64,000 nt of DNA from Erythrocercus mccallii (lineage: Eukaryota; Chordata; Aves; Passeriformes; Dicruridae): positions 609,415 through 673,414 of the forward strand of contig VZRG01000004.1 in assembly GCA_013397435.1 (NCBI GenBank). Direction: 5' to 3'. The notes below the pieces were generated by a model. That model saw only the letters and a program-made list of their open reading frames with translations. It made no database searches and was not told the origin of the DNA. Position 1 is the stretch's first letter, and each line of letters starts with the position of its first letter. This document shows positions 1-14,100 of this stretch, piece by piece. Position numbers and translations under genes: made by a program.

Positions 1-3000
1 ACCCAGCACTTAGTCTGTTGGTTAAACTGATACTTGATTATTCAGTCTAATCATTTTGGGTCTTGACCTATCTGTGATATGATTCGCAAGTTGACTTGTA
101 ACTTGTGATTTGAGCTTGAGAGTTCCAGGGCAGTGCAAGTTATCCCACAGACCAAGTTTATGCAGGAAGAGGTGTAGGCCTTGGTGTGATGACTGGCCAT
201 ATTGTAGTCAATGCTTGCCTTGTACTTCCCTCTGCCACCATAGCTGGAAGCAAATGGAAGTATTTTCATGTGTTGATGATACACTTCTGACATTTCTTCA
301 TTGCCTGCTGTAAGCTTAAATTCTTGGCTGAATAGAGCGAGATAGCTGTTGTGTAATGCCAAATTCTAGAATAAATAAATGATGATGTAATGTCCTGGAT
401 TCTGGATCAAATCAGACTCCATTTCTTTCTAAACAGATCACACTGATGCTCAAACACAGCAGTAACAATGGAAATGTTTTGTGATTTTCTGACGTGTGTT
501 GCAAAAGCTGTAACTCACCTTGACTCCTCTCAGGTCTGGAGCGAAACTCATGGGGTTGGGTTCTCTTTTCAGGAATTCTGTTGCATCCTGACTATTTTAT
601 TTCTCTTGTAACACCCATGGAACTTGGTTCCTCCCTAAAAGTTACACCTGTGTGAATATGTGCACAGATATGTGGTTAGTAAACTTTGAATCCTTGTTTT
701 ACAAATCTGGTCTGATTCTGTTCAGTATTTTCATCTGAAGGCTGCAGTGGTATATCTGTGCTATAACCTACACAGTAAGTAGTAATACCTTGCAATAAAT
801 TTGACAGGATCTATTAAAAAGCATTGTCATATGAAGATAGCAGTTCTTCTGTCCCCTTCTCTTCCCCAGGATTGCTTATCTGCAGGTTGCATTTATTTTC
901 TTTAAACCTGGTTTTCTTCTTTAACAGGAGACAAGTTGAGCAAATTTTTATTTAAATTCAAGGGAGTTGGGGAAAAAAAATCTTTCAAACATGTTTTTAA
1001 TGGAATCTGACAGATCGTTGCAATGAGGCAGTAAGGGACATCTAGTGGGAAGGGTACACAAAATAATTTTCTTCCATTTCCTGTAAATATGGAAGAGCTT
1101 GATGTGACATTTACATCAATTGGTTCCATAGTTTTAGGTGTCATTTCTTAAAAGAAAGAAAAGCGTGTTGAGATTTTATGTTGTCCTTATTATCTCTTCA
1201 AATTCTACACTGTTCTTGGCGATTTTCTAGCCTAAAGCGTGAATCAGAGAATGAGCTGTACCACGTATCACTTAATTCCTTTCTTTTCAAACATCCTTCA
1301 AATCAGAAGATGGAACAGGCATTGGTAACAATAATGTACCTGATTTAATAACACCCACTTCTAAGGAAGATGGTATCTGTGAGCAGAGGACTGGGTGCAC
1401 ATATTGGTCTTAGGAGGCCATCCTAAAAAACACTACTAAGACTATAGCATGATATTAAAAAAAGCGGTCTAGTCTTCTGGCTTGCATATGTAGTATTGAT
1501 ATTACAGGGAAACAATTATGTAGAAAGGTAAGATGACAATAAGTGGGAATATCAGATGGGAATATCTGATAAGAAGAAGAGAGAGGAAGTAATTTTCCAA
1601 GCTGTCCAAAGTTGTCAGCTTTGGGCCTCCTACTACAGAAAATGAAGTAGTCAACTATTGAAACAGAAATTTCATTTAACAAGCAGCACATTCTCCTTGT
1701 TAGTGAAAAGATGCTCTTTTATGTTGCTGACAGATGCTGTGTATCTCTTCTCAGCCTGTGTTTCCCCTTTCCTGAAGGGAGTTTGACCTGTGAAGCAGTG
1801 CTTGGACAAGGAGCGATGAGGGACTTTATGCTCTTGATGGGTAGAGAAGGAGGACTCATGTTTTAGCCTTTCAAGCTGTGACCAGAACACCAGGAGCAGA
1901 AGTTGACCAGCAGGGACCTGAATCTTTAATAGAGAGGAGAGGAAGTGGCATGAAAAGGAAGATGACCCTTCTAAAGCTGCAAGGTCTGCATTTGCAGCTG
2001 AATAAGTTGTCAATTCTGCATATTGTAGGTGCTGCATGAGGGGCTTACTTGTTTGTCTCTCAGGAACTGAGGGGAATAAATTGAACATTTCAGTGGCTCT
2101 TAATTCTACCTGCTTCAATTGCTTGCAGTAGCTGAAAAATATACAACACTGCAGGAAGTTGTCTGTCTTTTGAAGAGAGACTTCTGAAAATTAAGATGTC
2201 AGACATGACAGGCAAGTCTACCACATAATTGCTTTCTGTTGGTTATGAAATTAATCTCTCCAGTAAATCAGGACCAAAAAAATCATGAACAGTGAATCCT
2301 GTGAGTAGGTTACATGTTAGAAAATACTTTTATTTGTAGAATTGTTTTGGGGATCTTACTGCTGTATTTAGTCCTATCCTTAAGGTTAGAGCACAACAAT
2401 AGTGCGAAGGAGTAGTGTAAGATTTCTCACTTTTCAATACCTGCTCTTGTGTTGCTTTGATTAAATTTTAAATGAAAAAAGCAGTTTCCTGTAAATGATG
2501 CCAACCTTTGCTTTGGTCCATGAGAACACTGAATTAATCCATTTAATGGATTTAGTGGTAGCCTGCTTACCTTCCTAAGATGTTGTGACATCTTCCAGAA
2601 ACTCATATGAATAAAGGAGTGGATACAGACCACTTCTGTGGTCTTTCATTCAAAGCAGTAATTGTGTAGTTCTGTTTTTTCTTTTTTAATTTTTAGCCTC
2701 TTCCTTTTAGTCATACCGGTCACACTGTGGGAAGTGCAACACAGGCCTGTGTCAATATGTGCTGACATCAGTGGGAAGGTTCTCAGTGTTTTCAGTGGTT
2801 TGTGGATTGGTTTCCTCTGTCATGAAGTATCATGGGAGAGGGGCTGTTCTTGCCTGTTTTCAAAGTTTTTTGAGTAAGGCACCTTCTCCTTGTGTCCTTA
2901 AATGTACCTTATCCTCTGAAAATGGCAAACTGTGAACCACCCTCCCCCTCCCAAAGCAGCTGCCCTGTTTTTCAAAGCAACCTAAGCTTCACTCTCTGAG

Positions 3001-4335
3001 TGAAAGGTTCTGGCACAGTTAGCATCTGTTCTGTTGTTTAGGCAAAGCACTGATTATCTACACTGAACATCATGATAGAAAATGAACACCTCTGAAGAGC
3101 AGCACTACATGAAAATAGCAGTCTAAAAACAAATTAGTGTTCCTTTAGTGAACATTTTATTTGTAATAAAATACAAGTAGTTCAGTAGTTTGTCAAAGAT
3201 TAATAATTTCCAGCTATGCAGGATTGCTTTGATGTATTTGGACCACTGGTGTAACAAGTCCACTCTGTGTTCTAATGATGGAACCAATTTATTTTTCGTT
3301 ACAATGTGATCAAGGCAAATAACAAGTGGCTGAATTGTAGCATAATTGTTGGAATAACAGCCAGTGTTGACGTTGTGACTAAACTCATCTCAAGGCTGGT
3401 AGTAACCTGCTTCTTTAGTTAGCTGCTTGCTATTACAATTTATTTCTAAATTTCTGTCAGCAGTCACAAGCTGTTGGTTCTTGTCCTTCTGTTGTTGGTT
3501 TCTCTGAACACTTAAATCATGTTTTAAGACCTTCGGTTGTATGTTTGCATAAATTAATATCAATGTCACAATGAAATCAAAAGAAAATAATCTTCAGACT
3601 CAAAATAAACATGAATTTCTTTGATTATTGCTTCTTATAGTGAGTTTTATTGCTATTGTTTAGTTTAGTGTTAATTTTTACTGATATTAAAAGCACCTTT
3701 TTTTAAGGCCATCTTTCTTAGGAAATTAGGATACTGTGATTGTGCCTGCCGCATGCATAATGCCATCTGACTTCACCCAGTAACTTTGAAGCTGGCTGAC
3801 ACGAGATGCCTAGATGCTTGGTGGAAAAGCATGTGAGCTGGCTGAGGGGTAGAGATAAGAATCTCCTCTAATGGAGAAGCTGAAATGCAAGTTCTTGTGA
3901 GCATATGAGAATGTGGTCGGAGGTGTTATGAATACTCTGACTTCAGCAAAATCCTTAATACTCATATACTCCTTACTACATTTAGAGTGTCCAACTCTGA
4001 GGAAGCCAAATTTCGTTTATTTCACTCATGGAACAACTTCTGTGTGTTTGAAGTGGAAGTGTGTGAAAGGGGAGGGAGTTCTGCCAAGTTACTTCTTGAT
4101 TCTGTAATGTGCTTGCTCTCACAGTCTCTCTCACCCCAAATAAAAAGGCTACTCCCTCTGTGGGATGTTGGCATGAATAATGTCTTGGTTTAAAGGACAC
4201 TCATCTCTGAACCACAGCTTTTGCAGGGAGATTATTTTGACTTTGAACAGTTAAAGGAAAGGGTGTAGTTGGAAAAAAGTAAAGCTTTGTAAAGCACGAA
4301 CAAGAGGCATTTGAATGCCATAATGCAGGTGGGAC
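1..4335. other. Gene-free stretch, nothing recognised
   Basis: AT-rich DNA with only short open frames, none of which resembles a protein family I know. There is one small tandem duplication near 1.55 kb, listed separately. No transposon ends, RNA genes or splice-bounded conserved exons could be supported by eye. Confidence 0.6.
1544..1569. repeat. 13-bp tandem duplication, two units
   Basis: Two adjacent 13-bp units (TGGGAATATCAGA, then the same with CTGA at the end) differ at a single base. This is a simple local duplication, probably replication slippage. No function is implied. Confidence 0.8.
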
Positions 4336-4401
4336 ATAATACACTAAATTACTTCTCTGCATTATTTTACCATTTTATTTATAGTAAGTAGCTTGAGAGA
4401 G
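4336..4401 (+). repeat. Donor copy of a 66-bp dispersed duplication
   Basis: These 66 bases recur at 7,057-7,122 with only two differences (64 of 66 identical). They begin ATAATACACTAAATT and end TAGCTTGAGAGAG. There is no flanking direct repeat here, whereas the copy at 7 kb has one, so this is inferred to be the source. It does not resemble CR1 or an LTR. Confidence 0.85.
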
Positions 4402-7026
4402 AATTGCATGGATGACAGAAAGATAAAAAACCCTTAAAACTGAATTTGGGAAAAAACACCAGAAGTATAGGTGTCAAAGGATTTTCTAAATAATACCAGG
4501 GGACTGGGTCAGAAAAACTTCATCTGGTGGTTAGGTTACTTTGCCAAATGTGTACAAAGGTGGTTTGAGTGTCTGGAAGAATGTGTCTGTTCAGATATAT
4601 TGTCACAAAGCAAATGAAAGGAAGCATATTCCAGGCAGAAGATAATTTAGTATTGGAAGTTGCTGCTTTTGAAGTGTTACTTAATGCATGACACAGGCAG
4701 ATTTTTTTTGGTGACAAGAAGGAGGTAAAGGCTCAATAATGTAATCTGATACCTCCTGCAGGAGACCACCCGCTTGGGTTAGAGAGGTCTTTGTGTATCT
4801 GATAAAGATCTTTCCGGACTGCCACCTTTGGGAGGGAAGGTGGGTGGAGATGATGTTGTCTCCTGAGCCTGTACATGACAGAGATTTCCCAAGAGATGGT
4901 TTGTGTTCCTACCACTCCTAAGTCTATGTCTTCTTTCCCCCAGTGCTGTTCTCTTACACTTCCGAGGATCTGGTGTTGGTCCAGTGGTTCCTAGCAGCAG
5001 ATGGCTTAGACATCAGCTTGCCCAACAGATTTACTGGTCTCTGCTGCTATGTCTCTTTGAGGCCATTCCAACAAAACACAAATCCGAAATGTGTCCTAGT
5101 TCTTGGGACTCGTGTGTGATGCTGATGTGTGTGCATCTGTAGCAGAATAGTGCCAGCATTTCAGGTCTTACAAAGTTGTTCTCATCTGCTTAAAGGGAAA
5201 AATTGTTTCCTCTAGATTGATAATATTAGCAGTTGTGTGATAATGAAGGGCATGAATGGAAGAGAGCAAATTACTGCCATTCTGCTAAAGCTTCTTATGG
5301 CATTATCTGTGGAATAGATGTGCCTTCTGTGAGATAGAAGGGGCATTGTTCTGTAAAAACGCTGGTTTGTGAAACTTCTGGTGGCCTAAAGAAGCCCACC
5401 TCTTTGGCAGCCTTGCATAATTTCTCAAGAGAATTACTGGTATTTATATGGTGATCAGGGATTCCTGTCACTTCCCTGTGATATGTTGCACATAGAAATA
5501 AATCAGGTTCTGGAATACTTGAGACACTTCAGAAACAGATCTAGGTGACCCCAGTGCAAGCTGGTAAGTAATTGAGAAGTGGCAGGAAAGCCACCAAGAA
5601 AAACTGACTGTGAAATAGCTGCTTTGTTTTGTCAATTTCAAGGCTTTGAAGCAAAACCTGAGACCATGTGGAAGGTTTTGAGATTTACTTGGCAGTGACT
5701 ACCCATTCAGTACAGAAATTGTTCTTAATATTGGGGGATAGACCTGACCTTTAGGAGAGGAAAGTTTGAGATTAAAGCTCTTTTGTAGCTGAGGAATAGC
5801 TTTCATCTTGGTGCATTCCATACATCTGTTGAGTGGCAGTGGTTTGAATTTTTGCCCCAGCCATCAGTATGTTCATTTGTATGTTCTTCTGCCTGGTGTG
5901 TTTGGTGAGAATGCATCCTACTTCCTTTTTGAAAGTATGTAGTATTTTCATGACATAAGAAAAGTGGTTTAAGTCAAGTGTGAACCTGCTTACTCTTCCC
6001 TTTCTCTGCCTTTTCTCCTGTACAAACTGGATAGAAGAAGGGTTCATGTGACTAGTTAATATGCCTGTATCCTTTGCTTAACTTTTCTTTGAAAATGGAT
6101 GGAGTGAAGGAGCAGAACTTGGTCTGAATCCGTCTGCAGCAGTGACTGGTGAGGAATTGGCCAAAATGCCAACATGTGTAGCTCTGTTGTGATCTGCAGG
6201 CAAGTGTTTTAGCTATCAGAGAAACACTGCAAAATGAAGATGAATTTCCAGGCCTACTTCTCTCACTTGTGCATGTGTATTTTGGGATGTTTCTGCTCAT
6301 TAGATGAGAGGATATATGCATTCCAGGAATGTGGAATCTGAATATAAGCTATTTTTTTTTTGATGAAGTATGCTTACATGTAAGTCCTGCTGTTTATATT
6401 CTTGGGATGTACAGGATAAAGTAATTTATTGATAGATTTAATAGAATAACAAAGCACAACATGCTATATATGGGATCCATATCTTCTTGTTCTTGGCCTT
6501 GTGGGCAATCTCCTGATTGTGAGGCAAGAAATAATGATGTCACTTCCTTGATAGGTCTGTCTTTTCCATCTGCTTTGTACTTAGACATTATTGCTTTAGT
6601 TCTTTTCTTCCAAGCCACTCTGTGAACAGACACAGGACTATATCTAAATCTTCTCAGGAAGGGATCTAAATGAAGATTATCTGTCTACATTTTGGGTTTC
6701 CTGAGAGATTCTGCATGTATGCTGCCTCATCTGTTGTGTGTCACAATACTGCTGACAACCAGATTATTTGCAGGATCCCATCCACAGTAATCAAAGTTCT
6801 GAGTCAATTGACATCTCTTGTTAATTATTTGTAAGGGATAAGAAAAAGGAGATTACAGGCTTATTCAAACAAAATGGATTTTATGTACACAAAACAATGT
6901 CATTTTGATGATATTAAGGCTTAAAGAAATTGTTATTGCCTGACACCTCTTTTTCTATATATTGCAAAATTTATCTTTTTCCCCTTCCAGCAAACTTTTC
7001 TACTTCTAAGACAGTTGAGTCAGAGT
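4402..7026. other. Gene-free stretch, nothing recognised
   Basis: AT-rich unique-looking DNA. Open frames are short and show no recognisable domain. No repeat family was identified. Confidence 0.55.
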
Positions 7027-7146
7027 CTTGCTAGTAACTATATACATTTTATATATATAATACACTAAATTACTTCTCTGCATTTTTTTACTATTTTATT
7101 TATAGTAAGTAGCTTGAGAGAGCTTCAGAGTAACTTGCTAGTAACT
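7027..7146 (+). repeat. Short templated insertion flanked by a 13-bp direct repeat
   Basis: The 13-mer CTTGCTAGTAACT occurs at 7,027-7,039 and again at 7,134-7,146. The preceding CAGAGT is also shared (7,021-7,026 and 7,126-7,131), with an extra AA on the right. Between the two lie about 94 bases, of which 7,057-7,122 copy the segment at 4,336-4,401 with two mismatches. The flanking repeat looks like a target-site duplication, so this is the recipient site. It has no poly(A), no terminal inverted repeats and no CR1 tail. It may be a repair patch templated from 2.7 kb away, or a copy of an unrecognised short repeat. Confidence 0.85.
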
Positions 7147-10100
7147 TCTTATGTTCGTTTCAGGCATGGAAATTCTCTTATCAGGTTTAAAAATTCAAAC
7201 TTGAATATTACAGGTTATTTAAATATGAAATATTGGCAGTAATTTAATAAGTAAAAATAAATGTGAATGCTGCTGAAAACTTCATGATACATGATGGAAA
7301 CAGGGCTGCTGAGAGAGCACATAATGCATTATAACCAATTCTAAGTAACAACTGGAATTGATTGTGTTTGGGGCCCTCTGAGGTTATTACTTCACTTGAA
7401 TTAAGTTTTTTGGTAGAATCCAAGTTTTTTGGTAGAATTCTTCAGTGTTGAGAAATAAAAACATTACTAGCTTTGGGAGATGTTCACTGATGTGCCAACC
7501 CAGGAAATCCAGTGGCTTACAGTATGTTTCTTATCGTCATGTACTCAGCAGGGCTTTTCTTTGTACATGAACATCTTTGATGGCTCATGTATACAAAAAG
7601 GTGTTCTTCCATATATTTGTGTTTGAGGAATCGTCCTGTTTCTTTTAGGGAGGGTAAACTTCTTGTTGCCAGGTGCATTATTATTGTACACAATCACACT
7701 CAGCGCCATTTTTTAAATAGATCTTTACCTTCTTTTTCTCCACTGAGATGCACATTGAGACTCAGGCATGGTGATCCTGAAACTGAACCTGAGGGTGGCT
7801 TCATGCTGTTCTTGGACTTGTTTTCTATTATCCGTCTTGAAAATTTAACACTGAAAGAATTTGTCTGAGGTCACTTGCTTTGATGAGTTAGGTCAGATAT
7901 GCCCTTCAGCTTTGAGGTCTGGAAGACTTTTCATTATCCAAAGTATGTTGTAAGAAGTAGTGCAGAGGATGCATATTTTGGCTTATTTTTCTTAAATACT
8001 GTCTCAGATGAAGAATTTTTCCTTTCTATTTTGTTACAAAGAGAACATGTTGAAATTCGTAGAGAGCTTAATCATTAATTTTTTTAATCTTTATCTCTTC
8101 ATTAACAGTTATTGTCGCTTTCTGACAGAGAAACCAGGTCTTATCTTGTTACTTTTTTTGGAAGTTCTATTAAGTTTGGTTGTTTAGTTTGGTTTTTTTC
8201 TTCTTTTTTTGAAAACTACCTATGCACACATCTATCCCATCCCCCCATGGGACCAATATATCCATCCTTTTCTTTATCTTTTGTAATTGATTGTCCTGTT
8301 ATTATAAAAATTTCTGGTTTCACTTTAGTTATTTCCTTTTAATCAGTATGGTGGCAAAAGCTGCATCACACTTCAAATACAGTGCCCGTAGCTCTTGGTT
8401 AGCTCTTAGGCACAGATACGCTTCTTTGATTTCCTCTTTTTCTTTCCTGTTTGTGCCTCTTTTCATTTATAGCTTACTCTCAGTGTAGTTATCTGCATTC
8501 ACTGTATGCCTTTATGCTGTTTGTCCTGTTCTTAAGCTGGTGTTATCACCTTGTCCGTGGTGTCAAGGATGTTCTGCAGTCCTTGCCAGTTGTTGAGTCA
8601 GGTGCAGGGAAGCAGAGCCAGGGTGGGAGCTCCTGTCCTGAGAGGAGTGGGCAGGGAGAGGAGGGAGCACCTGCGGGCTGCTGGAGGCTGCTGGCGCTGG
8701 CAGACACTGCCAGAAGTCACGCAAAGTGTGGGTTGGCAGCTTTCATTTAATTATTGGCCTTCTGAACAGATAGATTTATTAAATGGCCTCCAACCTGCTC
8801 TCCTTTGTCGATGCCAATTACTGATGCAGTTTTACAGTTAAAATGGCAATCCGTGCTTGCTCAGAAAAAGGTTTTTTTAGCTTATCCATGTGAAGAATTA
8901 TGCCAGTTCCATTTGTCAAATTCATTATCATTCTTACCATGTCCTATTGTTCAGATGTGGGAAAGTCTCTCATGACCACAGGTTTGCTTGGTTTGGAGGG
9001 AAAAGAGTTTTTTTGTTTAAAAAAAGAAAGAAAAAAGTAATGATTTATTTTAGCTCTTCATGCACAGAGAGGAACCAGATACAAACAGGATGTTTGTTAG
9101 AGGCATCTCCTGATGACCTTGGAGATGCACAGAATTCCAGAAACTAGAGGACAGCATCTGGAGAAATACTTGAGTGGTTGTTTGGTTTTTTTTTCACTTA
9201 TTTAGTTAGTTATTACTCTGGTATGGCTCAGTTAAATGCGATTTGTCTGGCCATCATCAAATCATGACAGAAGCTCAGAGAAGATGAAGGGAAATGTCTA
9301 ATTTGCTTCCCCTTCAAAAAGATATGCTGCAGCACTTCAGGACTTTTTCTGTTCAAATCAGTAAGAAATGGTATTTTTATCTTTGGAAGTAAGTTCGCAG
9401 TAACTAAGCAGTTGTGAGTTAGACTGCATATTTTTTTTATATTTTAAGAACAGGTTTTTTCAGTGATGTGGAGGGCATGCTGTTGTGCATTTTATATGGA
9501 CATATAGTCAATGGGCTCAAACTATGTGATGATACTCAACAACACAAAGTTATGATATTCAATAAAATGTCTCATCAAAAGTAAAAAAAAGTTATGAAAG
9601 AAAATTCTATCATATTTGAACAAATACTGTCATGGAACACAAGAATTCTTTTCTTAAAGTTCTGTCTAATGCATTAATTTCAACAGTGTTCTAACTGAGA
9701 TGCTCTGGTAGGTTTGTTCCCAACACTAATTATTTCATTCATCCACAGGTGGGGCAGAAATGATGTAGACTTTTACAGTCAAAGTGATGTTTCATTTTGG
9801 TATTTTCAGTTCAGAGAGGTCACCAGTGTGAACCGATTCCCCTGGGACCCAGCAGAGCTCATGGGTATGTTTAATACTCACTGCTGAGGAGGTGATTTCA
9901 AGAGCCTACTGGGGTTCAGTGGTGATGCAAGACTTTGGAGCAGATATTCTACTGTGAATGGATCCTTATTTTGGAAGCCTAGGTGAATTGGGTTTATTCT
10001 ATTGTTAAGATTTGGAAGAATGCCATGGCTGTCTTCCTTGTTCAGTTTCTATTGCTTGTGGAAAAAATCAAAGAGAAGGCCTCTTGGAGAGGAAGGCAAA

Positions 10101-10477
10101 AAATGGAAAATGCAATTCTTTTTCCTTGTGCCAAAGAATATAGATGGAATAGGAGATATTCAGTTGGAATACTTAAAATCTGAGTTTGCTTCTTAGCCTT
10201 CTTCGAGGTGTCAAATAGATAATTAATCAGGAAGAAATTAGATTAAACTGTCATCATTCACAGCCTCATCATTTTGCCTCAGGACCACATAACTTGCACT
10301 CACAATGTGTCACTAACAGTATGAGCCACTCTGAGAGACAGCAACATCCAGAATAAACCGCGTGTCACCCACCCACAGCCTTTAACTGAATACAAGGTGG
10401 AATTTTGCCTGGAGTTAAAAAAGAGACCCAGTCCCCAGGTTCAGACCACACTGTTTATTAAAACCTATTATGCTGGG
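7147..10477. other. Gene-free stretch with a small GC-rich patch
   Basis: Mostly AT-rich DNA with no recognised gene. A tandem 19-bp pair lies at 7,403-7,440. A short GC-rich patch at about 8,590-8,720 stands out from its surroundings but matches no family I know. Confidence 0.5.
7403..7440. repeat. 19-bp tandem duplication, two units
   Basis: The unit AAGTTTTTTGGTAGAATCC is followed directly by a second copy differing at one base. This is a simple local duplication. Confidence 0.85.
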
Positions 10478-11118
10478 AACTGACCAGCTTTGCAGAAAAG
10501 AACCTGGGTATCCTGGTGGACATGAAGTTGAATGTGAGCTTGCAATGTGCCCTTGCTGCAAAGGTGAGTGCTGGTATCCTGGGGTGCACTGGGAGGAGTG
10601 AGGAGTGTTGGCAACAGGTGAAGGGGAGGTGCTCCCTCCCTTCCACTCGGCACTGCTGAGGCCAATCCTGCCTCCTGGGTTCCTCAGTGCAAGAGAGACA
10701 TGAAGGAGAGCCTCTAAAATGATTAAGGGACTGGAGCATCTCTTCTGTGAGGAATGACAGAGAACTGGGACTGTTCAGCCTGGAGAAGAGAAGGTGCAGT
10801 GGGAAATCTTACCAATGCCTGAAGCGGGGGTTATACAGAAGACAAAGTCAGTCTCTTCTCAGTGATGCCATGTGACAGGACCAGAGGCAGTGGGCATAAA
10901 CTGAGACGGGGAACTGAAAACCTCTGAACATCAGGAAACGCATTTTTACTGTGAGAGTGACCTAGTAGAAAGGCTAGGCTGTGGAGTCACCATCTGTGGA
11001 GAAGCCATCTGGACAAGCTGCCCATCCTGTGCACTGTGATTTAGGTGGCGCTGCTTGAGCAGATGGGTTGGACCAGATGACCTGCAGAGGAGCCTTCCAA
11101 TCTCCACCATTCTGTGAC
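10478..11118 (+). mobile_element. CR1 LINE fragment, 3' end
   Basis: The stretch follows the CR1 order: the end of the reverse transcriptase frame (AACCTGGGTATCCTGGTGGA), a GC-rich middle, the segment around TTCAGCCTGGAGAAGAGAAG, then GGTTGGACCAGATGACCTGC. It finishes near ATTCTGTGA, the CR1 3' terminal motif. It is 5' truncated, as usual for this family, and full of indels, so no protein is encoded. CR1 is the dominant LINE of birds and reptiles. Subfamily was not determined. Confidence 0.88.
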
Positions 11119-14100
11119 TCGTGAACTTTTTTAAAGGCTGCTTTTTTCTGCATTTTTTGAAACTTTTTGCATTGCTTGTGTCACGTGCAATTGATTTATT
11201 GTTAGTTTTGTCATATGTATCACCTATAATATTCTAATTGTTTCTGTAAGGAGAAGTGATTTGCTTCACCTATGATTCAATATGGTACATTACAAAAAAT
11301 CGAGGTCCAAGTACTATAAAGACTGTAAGAGATACTGTTTCAAACCACTTGTTTATAACAGCTTAGAAGAAATATAATTGTGAAGGTTCTCTAGAAACAT
11401 CTGTAATAAAATATTTACCTTTAGAAACTCATTCCTATCCACTGCTCATCTGCCAAAGACACCTTGGAAAAGTCCTGTTTCTTTCCCTTCCCAAATCCCA
11501 ACACTTGATACTCCAGAGCAAGCAACACAGAGATTATTGCTGAGGTTTGAATTTTTTTCCTCCTACAGGAATCTGTAGCTTTACGTGTTATCAGCTGTTT
11601 CCATGAGGAATTACAAAAAAGGGATGCTGCTTATTTTAACATGCATAATATGTGTATTTAACTTCTCTTCTGCCTGCTCTTCCATAAGGTTAGTTTCAAA
11701 AACAAGAGGCTCTGAGGGAACAACCTATACATGGAAATCACCTGTATTTATGAACCTTTTAAAAAACCCCACAAGCTTCTGACAGAAATAAAGAATCTTT
11801 TGCCTGGAACTATCCCTTCATAGCAATGTGCAGTCATTTTGAGGCTCCAGATTGATTTATCTGGAAAGAGGAAACATTTGCTGCCAAAAGCAGCAGAGCA
11901 AAAATAAGCTTTGTCAAATAAAGGGAATTCTGCACCATGTCTTGAGTATTCTCTTTGTAAAGGACACTGGGAAGACTGGAGAGGGACAGAATTAGAGAAA
12001 AGTGAGGAGCTTTTTTCTGGTTAGGAGTGGGTCTAGGCAGTAGGGTGGGAAGGGAGATACTTTTTTTTAAACATGTAGTTCTTTCTCCATAAACCTAGGT
12101 GAAGGGGGAGAATCCCATCTCACTTACTACTGCTGCGTGCAATTTTTTGCCTTGGTTTTCACATTTACTTCTTCCTTTGTTTCTAACTTTATATGGAGTT
12201 GTGTGGGACAAATGCAGGCTAGTTGAAACCTCTCAGTTCTTGATCTGAAGTGTGGCCTTTAAGTGCTCCTTATGGTGAATTGTTCTGCTTATAGGCTTGT
12301 TCCTGAAATGTTTCCAGTTCTGGAGTTGGCATTAGCATTAAGAAATATCCTGTGGGAAAAAAAAGCTGGGGAAGCAGAGTCTAGCCAGAATTACTCATTT
12401 CATTGTACCAGCTGTCAACAGGACTCCTGGTTGTAATTTTGGCTTTAACACTTTGGGGTCTAATGCTTGATTTCTAGAAAAGGGTCTGTGAGTTGATGAA
12501 AATGGGGCTGTATTCTTCATCTGAAAAGGCTGTCATGTACCTCTAAGTTCTTAACTTTTGCATAAAGCTGCTGTCAACATCAACAAAGCACAGCTGAATG
12601 ACCTCTACTTTTGAAAGAGTGGCATACCTTTATTTCATTTTTTTGCCTAGACTGGCACATGATCATGTAATTTACTATTTTACTCCTTTCTTTTTTGCAG
12701 TTTGCCCTTTAAGAGGTGAAATGCCTTATATGAACTTGCATTTTTGGAATCGCTGCCATTTTGTAATAGCAGGATGACATGCATCTTGCAAATTGGTTCA
12801 TGAAGCTCTGTCCTGAGCACCAAACTTCTTCAGTAGAATGTTTCAAAAGATTGTGCTCATTATGCTAGAAAATGGTACCCTTAGGCTCCTGCTTGATCAG
12901 GGTGGGGGATGTTTTAAAACTGGGCTATGATTAAGAGTGCAGTAAAACCAATTTATTATTAATTTAAGTTTTTAAGGGAGTAAATTATGTTCACTCTTGC
13001 TGTGCAGTTTTGCAAAAGAAAAATAAGCATTAATAAACAATATGTCTGTAATTAATTAATGGTCCCCTGGAGAGGGTTTTCTCCCAAACTAGTTAATTAG
13101 TGTGTAAAATACTAAAAAATTAATCCCAAAACTTATCCTGAAAAATCGGCTATGGGTTAGTGAATTGTGGTCATTAAAACAGATTTTTTTTTTTGCTGTT
13201 TGTTTGGTTTTGGGTTTTTTTTTGTCTTAATGGTCAAAGTTAACAACTGAGACAAATGGAAAACAAAGCATCAATGCTGAGGTGTATTTTGACATTTCTA
13301 ATTAATGTCCTGTGCTACTAAAACATCATAAAGCTTTCTCTAGAATTAATGTGAGCTATAAACCTATTGTTTACTCTGGATTTGAAAATTAGTATTGATT
13401 ACTGTTTTTTTTTCCTTAGGAAGATATGGGCAGGCCCTAAATATTAGAGTCCTCAAATTCATCATTCCCCATGTTTTCTGTTATCCCTTTTTAATCTTTT
13501 GCTATTTTCCTCTCTTTCCAGGTAGACTGATAAATCAGAATTTTATCACAAAAACACATTTCAAAAACCTACTGTTCTGGTAACCTAGATGGGGGTCAGT
13601 GTTTTAAGTACCTTTTAATAAGCAGGCTACCATGCACTTCTCAGTTGGATTCATATTATTAGTTACTGAAGTAGATTTTAGTATTTGATTCCTAAGTGCT
13701 TAGTAAAGCTTTTGCAAAGCATGATGTGCTCTGTGCTTTGCATGCTGAGAGCCTCACTGGCTTGCAGGGAAATACATGAATTTGTCAAAAATGTGCATAC
13801 TCATAGAATCAAAGCCTTAATTTGTAAAATGATACTTAATAAGAAAAATAGGCACAAGGTAGTAATTTTTCTTGTTGAAAACAATGGTTATTGCTCATGT
13901 AAATGTTAGCAGCCATGACTGATTGCTGACAAGAAGTGCAGAAGTGATTAACATGACAATGTACAAAATCATGTCGTAATATTTTTGGCCCTTGCAGCTG
14001 CAGCAGGTATATAAACTGGTCTTTCAGGTTTAGTTTAGTTCTTTTGGAAGAAAAAAAGTGTGTTACAAAAAACTTAAAGTAAGAAAATTAAAATTCTTCC

